DNA of 64,000 nt from Eurosta solidaginis (taxonomy: Eukaryota; Arthropoda; Insecta; Diptera; Tephritidae), in NCBI RefSeq assembly GCF_040869045.1, contig NC_090319.1, positions 390,615,601 through 390,679,600 on the forward strand. The letters run 5' to 3'. Under the pieces are notes generated by a model, which worked only from the letters and a program-made list of their open reading frames with translations, did not search any database and was not told the origin of the DNA. Positions 1 through 8,742 of the stretch are shown piece by piece (positions within the stretch are counted from its first letter, which is position 1; the number at the start of each line of letters is the position of its first letter). The position numbers and the translations under genes were made by a program.

Positions 1-1
1 A

Positions 2-262
2 ACATACATTCGGACGGCAAAGCGGGCGCTAGGTGTTCGCATTGCCGAACACGCAGCTGATATTAGAAAACAAAAACAGAGCACTGCACTGTCACAGCAC
101 ATACTCAACTGTGGCCATACAGCTGATTTCATGAACATCAAAATTATTGATAACGAAAAAAGGGAAAGTTTGCACATTTGAAACAACTGGCAAACGACGA
201 TGAACAGAAAGGAGGACAGCGACAATATCGCCGCTGCATACATGCTATGCTTGAGTAAATAA
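2..262 (+). pseudogene. Penelope-like element, GIY-YIG C-terminal end
   Basis: Read in the frame starting at base 2, this stretch gives the end of a PLE endonuclease: an R-x-AEH-x-ADI segment, the STALSQH motif, GH-x-ADF and the tail NRKEDSDNIAAAY. The same motifs occur in the PLE reading frame at 55702-56310 (-), so the family call rests on a second copy in this window. PLE proteins join a reverse transcriptase to a GIY-YIG nuclease that nicks target DNA. Here a TGA near base 180 interrupts the frame and upstream parts lie outside the window. It is followed by a 3' untranslated tail ending in a hammerhead motif, as expected for a PLE 3' end. Confidence 0.8.
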
Positions 263-438
263 ATAAATTAGTAATGACAAGACTACGACGTAGGGTGGTA
301 CTGATATTTTAGTTTTATATGTGTGTTCTTTTTGTCCAATATTGTTGTAAGTGTAATTTAATGTTTTCATGTTAATTTCTATGTGTTGTGACATTTTGTT
401 TCTTTATTTATTTATTTATTTGAAAATAAAAATAGTGT

Positions 439-477
439 AGCCCTGAAGAGGCTGAAATATTCAGCGAAACGTCGGGC
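439..477 (+). ncRNA. Hammerhead ribozyme-like motif in PLE 3' end
   Basis: The core CTGAAGA (443-449) is followed by a perfect 6-bp stem II, GCTGAA (451-456) with TTCAGC (460-465) and a 3-nt loop, then GAAAC (466-470) and GTC at the expected cleavage position. Stem I is weak here: only two C-G pairs are evident (442:474 and 441:475). Hammerheads are known in terminal repeats of Penelope-like elements. The weak stem I suggests decay, or that helix I needs distal contacts. Confidence 0.6.
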
Positions 478-540
478 GAAAGGTAAAATAAATCTCTATT
501 TGTACCAGGAAATATTAGATCAGACTAGCCTACTCAAAAA

Positions 541-1142
541 TACATGTACATAATCGAACTGATCGCAAAAATACAATTAAATTTTTTGTTAAAATTTGAC
601 TTAAATTTTTTTTAAGTGGGTATTCGTCATCCGATTTTGCAAATTTTTATTTAGAACACATAGTAATAGGAGTAACGTTCCTACCAAATTTCATCATGAT
701 ATCTTCAGCGACTGCCAAATTACATATTGCAAAACTTTTAACTTACCTTAATTTAAAAGTGGGCGGTGCCACGCCCATTGTCTAAAATTTTACTAATTTT
801 CTATTCTGCGTCATAACGTCAACCCACCGACCAAGTTTCATCGCTTTATCTGTCTTTAGTAATTAATTATCGCACTTTTTCGGTTTTTCGAAATTTTCGA
901 ATTCGAAAAAGTGGGCGGTGTTATGGTCCGATTTCGTTCATTTTAAATAGCGATCTGAGATGAGTGCCCAGAAACATACATACCAAATTTCATTAGGATA
1001 CCTCAAAATTTACTCAAGTTATCGTGTTTACGGACAGACGGACGGACACGGCTAAATTAATTTCTTTTTTCGCCCAGATCATTTTGATATATAGAAGTCT
1101 ATATCTATCTCGATTAGTGTATGCTCTGCTCAGCTGAGTATG
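541..1142. repeat. Dispersed fly repeat, class uncertain
   Basis: This non-coding A+T-rich stretch holds GTGGGCGGTG boxes (twice), ACGGACAGACGGACGGAC, and the palindromic end CTCAGCTGAGTATG. A second, diverged copy lies at 54066-54870. Repeats with these boxes are widespread in higher flies. I see no coding capacity and do not know the superfamily. Confidence 0.5.
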
Positions 1143-1427
1143 AAAAATTGTGTACTCGTTAAGGTTTCGTGGGATATTTTGAAATAAAAACTAAATAATG
1201 TTGAAAAAGGAAGAAAATATTTTTTTTGTATGATGATTGTTCTATTCACGTCACCTCACAGTGTTTATCAATTTATCTGTTTAAAAAATTGGTCTGCTTA
1301 GTGTATTTTTATTTTGTAATAAAGAAAAAAATATATACTCATAAGCAGATAGCCTGGTAAGAACGCCACGTGAATAGTCTAAATATGTTTAATCAGTAGT
1401 GTGTTAAGTAACCTCTTGTACTTGCAG
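1143..1427. other. Presumed Vac14 intron sequence
   Basis: A+T-rich non-coding DNA ending in a polypyrimidine tract and splice acceptor. No other feature is recognised. Confidence 0.4.
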
Positions 1428-1718
1428 ACAATTATGCGTTTTGTTAAATGCGGAGTATATTTATTGGACATTTGCCGAAATTATTGATGAGGAAGTAATT
1501 AAATTTGCTGCTTCCATGGTTCGTTTACTTAACATGATATTGTTGACGTCGCCTGAACTCTTTGAACTGCGCGATTCGTTGCGAAACATTACAAATGATC
1601 AATCAGCAGATTTATTTAAATGCCTTTATAAAAGTTGGTCTCACTGTCCGGTATCAACGCTTTCATTATGCCTGCTAGCGCAAAGCTATCATTACGTATC
1701 GGAACTCGTCGTACTATT
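1428..1718 (+). CDS. Vac14: Vac14 homologue, single internal exon
   Basis: The open stretch reads through YWTFAEIIDEE, FAASMVRLLNMILLTSPELF, ADLFKCLYKSW and CPVSTLSLCLLAQSYHYVSEL. This matches the conserved C-terminal half of VAC14, the HEAT-repeat scaffold that holds PIKfyve (Fab1) and Fig4 on endosomal and lysosomal membranes to make PI(3,5)P2. It is bounded by an acceptor (CTTGCAG, ending 1427) and a donor (GTAAGT, from 1719). Phases fit: one base enters and two bases leave. The next expected coding segment was not found downstream in the window, so this may be one exon of a gene with very long introns, a gene split by transposons, or an assembly join. The exon shows no stop or frameshift. 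Confidence 0.78.
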
Positions 1719-1983
1719 GTAAGTACCCAAGTAGAAATCGTTACAAATTGTCATACATACGTAGTGGGTTAATTTTTGAGAGAAGTTATTATGAGATACG
1801 TTCTTACCCTACAATTCTTACCCTTTCAGCTACTAAAAACAAGCTGGAAAATAAGTGGCTATCTTACGGGAATCCCAAATATCACTCACTTTTAGTTTTA
1901 TTTTTTAGTTTAGTCTTGCAGCATTTCCATAAAAGCAACCATCTCTCACTAGTTTTTGCTTGTCAAACATGATACCACCACCA

Positions 1984-2193
1984 CTATTCAGCCATAGCCA
2001 TACAAAAGTAGTCAGCTTCTTTCAAAGAAAATAACGAAATAATAATGCACATTAGTTTATTTGGCGTGTTGAACAACAATCTATAGTTAACTCTTTTTTC
2101 TGCAGCAACCCTTCTGAAACCTCGACAAGTTTCGGGCGGCTCGGAGAGTTCCTGCCCAATTCTAACTGAGCTGATGGTATTGCTCAACATCAT
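1984..2193 (-). pseudogene. Fragment of non-LTR reverse transcriptase
   Basis: The minus strand reads IGQELSEPPETCRGFRRV, close to the RGFRQGD-type motif of insect non-LTR reverse transcriptases, then loses similarity. It is a short relic. The surrounding 1719-2232 shows nothing else. Confidence 0.4.
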
Positions 2194-2233
2194 TTTGCAC
2201 AGTCGTATAAGTTTTGCGACAAATCTAATTTCA

Positions 2234-2535
2234 AACAGTGCTGTTGTTGTTGTTGTAGCGATAAGGTTACTCCCCGAAGGCTTTGGGGAGTGTTATCTAT
2301 CGGTGTGATGGTCCTTTTCCGGATACAGATCCTGTACGCTCCGGTAACACAGCACCATTAAGGTGCTAGCCCGACCATCTCGGGAACGATTTACGTGGCC
2401 ACATTAAACCTTCAGGCCATCCATCCCTCCCCACCCCCAAGTTCCATGAGGAGCTTGGGGTCGCCAGAGCCTCTTCTGTTAGTGAAACAGGATTCGTTGC
2501 GGATAGGTGAGGTTGAGAATTGGGTTTGGAGAAGT
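2234..2535 (-). repeat. SINE-like repeat 2, truncated copy
   Basis: Starts (plus strand) with GTTGTTGTTGTTGTAGCGATAAG, so the element lies on the minus strand with a (CAA)n-type 3' tail. Shared blocks with the copies at 23474-23875 and 59765-60160 include CCCGACCATCTCGGGAACGA, GAGCTTGGGGTCGCCAGAG and GCGGATAGGTGAGGTTGA. It is non-coding. It could be a SINE or the 3' end of a LINE. The 5' part is lost at about 2535. Confidence 0.6.
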
Positions 2536-3011
2536 AGAGCTGGATTCGATTCGATTTTTTTAAGAATTGATTTTTTCGATTCGATTCTAGAAAAAAATCG
2601 ATTTAATCGATTAAATCGAACCAAATAAAGTTTAGTTAAATTTTGCTTATTCTTTGTAACAGTGTACTTGCTTACGTACTTAACCATTTACACGATTTTT
2701 CCCGACAAATAAAGCTGGACAGTTTCTCTCGCTTCGATGCCTACCGACGAAATTGGAAGCATCAAGGAATGCCACTTGGGTCTTCACTTGATCCTTTATT
2801 CGGAGTGAGATAATTAGTATAGTCTTTACCGAAATGTCACACTTTTTGCGTTTTTTTTGAATCTTTTATTTCAAAATGTAGGGAAACCAACCTTGGGAAC
2901 ATTAACCAATACACTTTTTTCTTTAATACATATTATTACAATATCTATAATGTTCTCGCTTCGTTTACGGCATTTGAATCGATCTATGTTCAGCGTCATA
3001 TAAAAAGGAAG
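2536..3011. other. Non-coding; short TCGATT-rich palindromic stretch
   Basis: 2540-2625 is built of repeated TTCGATTCGATT and ATCGATTTAATCGATT units that can fold back, perhaps the subterminal part of a hAT-like element (it starts AGAGCTGG). The rest shows nothing recognisable. Confidence 0.3.
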
Positions 3012-3300
3012 TATTTATTACATGGCGGACACCGTGGTGTGATGGTAGCGTGTTCCGCCTGCCACACCGTATGCCCTGGATTCGCACCCCGGGCAAAGCA
3101 ACATCAGAATTTTAGAAATAAGGGTTTTCAATTAGAAGAAAATTTTTCTAAGCGGTGCCGCCCCTCGGCAGTGTTTGGCAAGCGCTCCGAGTGTATTTCT
3201 GCCATGAAAAGCTTTCAGTGAAAACTCGTCTGCCTTGCAGATGCCGTTCGGAGTCGGCATAAAACATGTAGGTCCCGTCCCGCCAATTTGTAGGGAAAAT

Positions 3301-3443
3301 TGTTGTAATAGAGATTTGTACACGCAGTTTCAGAGTAAGATGGCGACTAACTTTATTCAGTATAATACGAACAGAGGTATAATGAAATAGTATGAAAAGA
3401 AAACTGATAATTAGAGTTGCCAGATTTATATTATTTAACAATA
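3301..3443 (-). repeat. Copia element 3' LTR
   Basis: In element orientation the repeat begins TATTGTTAAATA and ends TTATTACAACA. Just inside it lies a purine tract AAAGGGAAG (3444-3452 reversed), the plus-strand primer site. Confidence 0.8.
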
Positions 3444-3564
3444 CTTCCCTTTAATAGAACATCTGGCAACATTGTAAATATATATAAGTAAAAATTTACG
3501 ACCATTAATTCAAATCCAAAATGTTTACATTGCAAAAACTATGTTAAGTAATACATATGTAAGT

Positions 3565-6102
3565 TTACTGTAAACCTATTCCGACATTAATAAATTCATT
3601 CTTAACAGCTGGTACAGCTTTCGTTAAACCATCTGCCAACATCTCGCTTGTAGAAATGTACTCTAGCTTTAACGACTTATCTTCCAGCCTTTCTTGTATG
3701 AATTTCACCTTTATGTCGACATGTTTAGTACGTGGAGAAAAATTGTTGTTACGAACAATATGAATTGCGCTTTTGTTATCGCAATACAATGTTGTTGTTT
3801 TTGCATCGCTAGGAATAAGCTCAGATTCCAATCGGTTCAACCAAATCGTTTCTTGCATTGCACCCACTATTGACATAAGTTCTGCTTCTGTTGATGACAA
3901 TGCAACGGTTCGCTGTCTATGCGTTGACCAAGATATAGCACCACCCTGCATAACGAGCATGTAACCAGAAGTTGATCGACGCTGATCAAGATCTCCTGCC
4001 CAGTCAGCATCGCAAAATCCAACTAGACCTTCAGCAGATTTTTTGTACACGATGCCTTTGTTTATAGTTCCCTTCAAATATCGCATCACACGCTTCACTG
4101 CAACCCAATGAGCTTTGCCGGGATTTTGTGTAAACCGACTCAGTAAATTGACCGCGAAGCTGATATCAGGTCGAGTGTTCTGTGCTGCGTACAACAGACA
4201 ACCAATAGCCTCCATATATGGAACATTTTCCATCTCTTTCTTTGCTTCTTCAGTTTGTGGACACATTTCAATAGTTAGCTTCTGTGACAAATCAAGTGGC
4301 GTAGCAACGGCATTACAGTCATCCATTCCAAAACGTTTGATTACACTGCAAATATATTCAGATTGATCAATTTTTATTAGTTTTTTTACCTCATCTCTTT
4401 GAAGTCGCATGCCCAATACGGGTGACGCTGAACCCATGTCTTTCATTTTAAATCTGGAAGACAACACGCTCATAATACGCTGTGTAGCCTTTTTGTCATT
4501 GGAGAACACCAACACGTCGTCTACATAAATCGCTACGTAAACCATACTTTGATCTTTTACACAATAGTAGATACATTGATCGACTTCGCTCCGAACTAGT
4601 CCTAGACCGATGAGTACTGTATTCAATTTATCGTTCCAAACTTTGCTTGCTTGTTTCAAGCCGTATAGTGACTTTACCAAACGACATACTCTGCCTGAAC
4701 CATCATCATAGCCTTCCGGTTGCTTCATGTATACTTCTTCACGAAGCTCACCATTTAAAAATGCTGTTACCGCATCTAATTGATGCACCGCCAAGTCATA
4801 TTTCGCTACCATGGCGAACAAGAATCGCAATGAGTTATACCTAACTACCGGTGAATATGTTTCCGAATAATCGACGCCTTGTTTCTGCGAGCAACCTTTC
4901 ACAACGAGCCTTGCTTTATAACGAACAAGCTCACCAGCTGCATCACGTTTCACTTTGAATACCCATTTTGAACTTATTGCCTTTTTACCAGCAGGCAATT
5001 TCGTAAGCACCCAAGTGTTGTTTGACTTAAGAGAATCCATCTCCTCTTCCATGGCGCGCTTCCAGGCACTTGATTCTGCACTATACAACGCCTCTTCAAC
5101 ACTAACAGGGTCATCAGCATCAGACACCACTGTCAACAACAAATTTCTTTTCGTTTTGTTTGCAATACGCTCCGACCGACGAACTGGATACAATTTATCA
5201 TAATCGTCAAAATGCATATTAACTGCTTCACTTTCATCAGGAGTATCGTAGTCACTGTCCGAAGATTTGTTGACATCTAACAATTCGCTCACATTATCCT
5301 CCTCTGAATTATTAATGTTATAATCTTCCCTTGTATCAATAATATCAATAATCAAATTTGGCTCTGTATGTTTCGTTACGTCACATGAATTTTCTATAAA
5401 TGTAACATCACGGCTCACAATAAACTTGTAATCAGATTTACGATAAAGCCGGTAAGCTTTTGACACAGCACAATATCCTACAAATATGCACTCATCTGAT
5501 TTTGCATCAAGTTTTAAACGTTTTTGTTTCGGTATGTGAACCATCGCTGTACAACCAAATATTCGTAAATGCTTTAAATTAGGTTTAACACCTGACCATA
5601 TTTCTTCTGGACTTCGATTATTACCTCTACATGGAATGCGGTTTACCAAATATGCTGCCGTGTTTGCAGCCTCTGCCCAGAATATATTTCTCAGGCCAGA
5701 ATCTAATAACATACATCTAACACGTTCAATCAACGTTCGGTTCATACGCTCAGCCACCCCGTTCTGTTCGGGCGTGTAGGGAGCTGTTTTTTGATGAACA
5801 ATGCCACAATCACGCAAAAAATTTTCAAATGGTTCGTTGCAATATTCAGTGCCATTGTCTGTCCTCAGCACTTTTATTTTACGGCCACACTGTGTCTCTA
5901 CTTCGCTTTTAAATTCCTTAAATTTAGCAAACACATCTGACTTTCGTACAATCGGTATCGCAAATACCTTTCTTGAAAAATCATCAACAAATACAAGTAA
6001 AAATCTTGCACCACTGAACCATAGTGTACAAGACAAGTGTGTTGACTTCTTTCTGACAGGCACTCGCTTAAGTGAGAATGACGGGAAAATCTGAGTTGCC
6101 AT
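3565..6102 (-). CDS. Copia pol: integrase core, reverse transcriptase, RNase H
   Basis: One open frame of 845 codons. Order: integrase core with FVDDFSRK, RTDNGTEY and NGVAERMNR (D-D-E acids visible), a variable acidic linker, reverse transcriptase with LDAVTAFLNG and YVDDVLV (both aspartates present), then RNase H with CDADWAG, STEAELM, CDNKSAI and the terminal RTKHVDIK. No stops. Missing at the N-terminus are the protease, the HHCC zinc-binding part of integrase and the usual run-up to the core. The ATG at 6102 is therefore only the first Met after the break, not the true start of pol. The full copia polyprotein is about 1400 residues. Confidence 0.9.
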   Translation of the reverse strand: MATQIFPSFSLKRVPVRKKSTHLSCTLWFSGARFLLVFVDDFSRKVFAIPIVRKSDVFAKFKEFKSEVETQCGRKIKVLRTDNGTEYCNEPFENFLRDCGIVHQKTAPYTPEQNGVAERMNRTLIERVRCMLLDSGLRNIFWAEAANTAAYLVNRIPCRGNNRSPEEIWSGVKPNLKHLRIFGCTAMVHIPKQKRLKLDAKSDECIFVGYCAVSKAYRLYRKSDYKFIVSRDVTFIENSCDVTKHTEPNLIIDIIDTREDYNINNSEEDNVSELLDVNKSSDSDYDTPDESEAVNMHFDDYDKLYPVRRSERIANKTKRNLLLTVVSDADDPVSVEEALYSAESSAWKRAMEEEMDSLKSNNTWVLTKLPAGKKAISSKWVFKVKRDAAGELVRYKARLVVKGCSQKQGVDYSETYSPVVRYNSLRFLFAMVAKYDLAVHQLDAVTAFLNGELREEVYMKQPEGYDDGSGRVCRLVKSLYGLKQASKVWNDKLNTVLIGLGLVRSEVDQCIYYCVKDQSMVYVAIYVDDVLVFSNDKKATQRIMSVLSSRFKMKDMGSASPVLGMRLQRDEVKKLIKIDQSEYICSVIKRFGMDDCNAVATPLDLSQKLTIEMCPQTEEAKKEMENVPYMEAIGCLLYAAQNTRPDISFAVNLLSRFTQNPGKAHWVAVKRVMRYLKGTINKGIVYKKSAEGLVGFCDADWAGDLDQRRSTSGYMLVMQGGAISWSTHRQRTVALSSTEAELMSIVGAMQETIWLNRLESELIPSDAKTTTLYCDNKSAIHIVRNNNFSPRTKHVDIKVKFIQERLEDKSLKLEYISTSEMLADGLTKAVPAVKNEFINVGIGLQ

Positions 6103-6795
6103 TGTTGTTTCGGTTGAAAACGGTCAATTAGGGTTCTGTGCAGAGACGTAAAAGATTGAAACAGGGTTTATGTAGTCACAAAAGTGTTGCTCCTGTTCCA
6201 CAGCATTTTAATTTTATATCATGGCGAAAAGTGTTCAGTTCAGAGTTATTGATTTTCATTAAGTTTAATTTATTACAGAGGGTTACACCTTTAAGTGTAA
6301 AAAGCAGAGAAAACGTAGAGTTTTTCAAATTATTGTGAAAAACTTTTTAATTTGAATTTCTGTACCCAAGTTCACTATATTTGTGCAACACAAGAATCTG
6401 GAGGTCAATTCCATAACTATGAAAAACTGAAAAATGTACACTTATTGAAAACTCATTTGCACACACAATTTACACTTTGAATTTAGTTGTGTTTTTATGC
6501 ACACAATTTTGAAACTAAAAACAAAATTTTTATTTGCAGGAAAAAATAAAGAAAAAACTGCCTAATGTCAAAAAACCCTATCGAAATACAACTGGCCTGT
6601 TTGTTTTTAATGAACTACGTTGTATTTTTCTTGTATTTCGTTAGTTTTTTAAAATATAGTTCACACTCTTTCACCAGTATTGAAACCTTATTGGCTCCCT
6701 CGACAAAAAATATAAGAGAAAATATAAGAAAAATGCATAGAATATAAAGTAGCGTCGTATAGGAGTTTGATTTTTTTGCACTTACAGCACCATTA
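6103..6795. other. Non-coding stretch in place of copia protease region
   Basis: Between the inverted-repeat element and the integrase frame, the minus strand is full of stops and shows no zinc knuckle or protease (DSG) motif. About 350 codons expected here are absent. It may be captured foreign DNA or a recombinant junction. Confidence 0.5.
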
Positions 6796-7670
6796 TAGGG
6801 CCGTTCCATTGGTTTATCGAGCTCTGGCTCTAGCTCAAATCTCATTGGAAAGATCTGGATCAACTTTATGAGAACTGGCAGCACTACTATAAAACATCTA
6901 TTTTGTTGAAAATAAGAATACTGATAGAATTATTAGTTACGTTCCATTGAGACTTGAGCGAGATACGGATAGAAATTTAACATGCAAATGCAACAACAAC
7001 GTTGTGATCCTGATATTTATCTGGTTCAATTTCTGATCCGTATAGCAGTTCTGTTCGTTTCGTTTTCTGTAATAGATTTTTTGACAGCTAACCACTTTTG
7101 AGTTGGTAGCACTCATGGCTCAACTATATGGTTGGCTCATCTCTACAGCAATAACATACCTTTGTTCATATTGCCAAAATTAGCGTGTTGGTGTTAGACG
7201 AATGGAATGGAATGAAAACATAAAACTTAGCAGCATTTGTAAGTAGTAAGAAAATGTTGTAAATTCGTTGATTTCTTTTTAAGTTTGCTCTCTCCTTCTG
7301 ACAATCCCTACTCCAGTGAAATGGAAAAAATAAAATCAGCTGGTGAGATGAGCCAACCATATAGTTGAGCCATTGTAGCACTGAACTAAATACGTGTACA
7401 TTTGTGTATACATAAAAGATCTCGCCATATTTAAAAGCAAAAACACTGAAAGAGTAAACAACTTGAAGATGATGTAAGGAAAATAAATAGTTTGCTTACG
7501 TGCGAGTTAATAATTCTATCAGTATCTTAAAATTTTGTGTACGTTTCTTCTTATTTTCTACAAAACAGATGTTTTATATTAGTGCTGCCAGCTCTCATAA
7601 AAGTGATCCATATCGTTCCAATGAGATTTGAGCCAGAGCCAGAGCTCGATAAACCAATGGAACGGCCCTA
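6796..7670. mobile_element. Inverted-repeat (MITE-like) element, TTA target duplication
   Basis: The ends are inverted repeats of roughly 130 bp starting TAGGGCCGTTCCATTGG on both strands and continuing through GAGCTCTGGCTC and CTGGCAGCACTA. TTA flanks both ends (6793-6795 and 7671-7673), the 3-bp TWA duplication typical of PIF/Harbinger elements. No transposase frame. It sits inside the copia element and contains a second small element (7114-7374). Confidence 0.7.
7114..7374. mobile_element. Small hAT-type MITE nested in the TTA element
   Basis: The element has inverted repeats centred on TGGCTCAACTATATGGTTGG. It is flanked by an exact 8-bp duplication, GTAGCACT (7106-7113 and 7375-7382). 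An 8-bp duplication and ends starting near CA fit hAT. It is 261 bp and non-coding. Confidence 0.7.
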
Positions 7671-7677
7671 TTAACAT

Positions 7678-8262
7678 TTAAATAGTTTGGTTGTTGGTGG
7701 ATTCCTTACTACAATCCAATTTGACGTCTTGCAACAACAAATTCTTTACGCTGTCGACGGTTAACTTCGATTTGGAATTTTCCACTGCCATAACAAGAGC
7801 TTGATACTCATTAGGCAACCCAGCTAGCAATAAAGATGCAATCACTTCATCACCGACATTTAAACCTGTACTTTGCAATTTTATTGAAGTCATGATCACT
7901 TCATTCACATAATCCTGTATGGACTGGAACTGTTCGAGTTTTAACTGCACCAGCTTTTTCAAAAGCTCTACCTTGCGAGTTAAACCACTGTCCTCATACG
8001 CTGCCATTATTGAATCCCATGCTTCTTTTGCCGTCTGTGCATTTGCTATGTGCGAGAAATCACTCGGCTCCACCATGAGCGTAATCTCCGCCAGCGCCCG
8101 TTCGTTTGTGTCACGATCTTTTTCCGATGCATTTTCAGACAAACCTGCTTCGGTGATTTTCCAACAACTTTTCAGCACCAAGTATGCATTTCGCCGCCAA
8201 ACATCAAAATTTTCCCGACCGCGAAGTTTTTCGAAAGGAAAACTGAGTGTGCCCGTCGCCAT
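7678..8262 (-). CDS. Copia gag (UBN2-type), truncated
   Basis: 194 codons beginning MATGTLSFPFEKL, with NFDVWRRNAYLVLKS, AKEAWDSI and LPNEYQALVMA, all typical of the copia-family gag core that coats the RNA. The frame stops just before the TTA element at 7670 without reaching a CCHC zinc knuckle, so nucleic-acid binding is lost. It lies directly after the 5' LTR and primer-binding site, where gag is expected. Confidence 0.85.
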   Translation of the reverse strand: MATGTLSFPFEKLRGRENFDVWRRNAYLVLKSCWKITEAGLSENASEKDRDTNERALAEITLMVEPSDFSHIANAQTAKEAWDSIMAAYEDSGLTRKVELLKKLVQLKLEQFQSIQDYVNEVIMTSIKLQSTGLNVGDEVIASLLLAGLPNEYQALVMAVENSKSKLTVDSVKNLLLQDVKLDCSKESTNNQTI

Positions 8263-8320
8263 TTTAATTAAATTAATATATTTAACTTTAATTTTACTCT
8301 ATGTGGATAGGCCCATAACC

Positions 8321-8463
8321 TGTTGTAATAGAGATTTGTACACGCAGTTTCAGAGTAAGATGGCGACTAACTTTATTCAGTATAATACGAACAGAGGTAT
8401 AATGAAATAGTATGAAAAGAAAACTGATAATTATAGTTGCCAGATTTATATTATTTAACAATA
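8321..8463 (-). repeat. Copia element 5' LTR
   Basis: Matches the 3301-3443 repeat except for about one base (TTATAG here, TTAGAG there). It is followed directly by the AAAAT target duplication and then by the SINE tail. Confidence 0.8.
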
Positions 8464-8742
8464 AAAATCAAGAGGAGCACGACGCAAATTGGAAGAGAAG
8501 CTCGGCCTTAGATCTCTTCGGAGGTTATCGCGCCTTATTTAATACATACGTAAGGTAACATGTTCTCAGTATACGTTTTGCAGCTTTTTAATCAATGAGG
8601 TATACGGAACTTTCAGTTGACAACATACGGCGATTTGTGTCATGGTTTGCGTAGTTTCAGTTAAAAACTTTATGGAAGTATTTTCTTAGTTTATTGAAAA
8701 TAAAAAGGAATAAGGAATTTAATTGACGAAATTTCATAAAAA

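Larger units (their letters stand above)
3301..8463 (-). mobile_element. Copia-type LTR retrotransposon
   Basis: Nearly identical 143-bp direct repeats (3301-3443 and 8321-8463) flank a copia-type gag and an integrase-RT-RNase H frame, all on the minus strand. The host SINE is duplicated for 5 bp (AAAAT, 3296-3300 and 8464-8468). The primer-binding site next to the 5' LTR (8310-8320) reads GGTTATGGGCC on the minus strand, as in copia, which primes from an internal part of initiator tRNA-Met. The LTR copies differ at about one base, so the insertion looks young. However, the region between gag and integrase is replaced or lost, so the copy is defective. Confidence 0.85.
3024..8535 (+). mobile_element. 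tRNA-derived SINE (family A), copy 1, split by copia element
   Basis: The SINE occupies 3024-3300 and resumes at 8464-8535. The head has a tRNA-like A box (TGATGGTAGCGTG) and B box (GGATTCGCACCCC). The body carries CCCCTCGGCAGTGTTTGGCA and GATGCCGTTCGGAGTCGGCA; the tail carries AGATCTCTTCGGAGGTTATC. Flanks TATTTATTACAT (3012-3023) and TATTTAATACAT (8536-8547) form a 12-bp target duplication with one mismatch. Full-length family members elsewhere in the window are 360 bp. Confidence 0.8.

Noticed and set aside
1748..1972. Next Vac14 exon in the short plus-strand frame
   Set aside because: None of the expected Vac14 sequence after the exon at 1428-1718 is seen, and there is no acceptor with matching phase.
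3148..3441. Minus-strand frame spanning the SINE and the copia LTR
   Set aside because: It crosses an insertion border, so it cannot be an old gene; antisense of a SINE.
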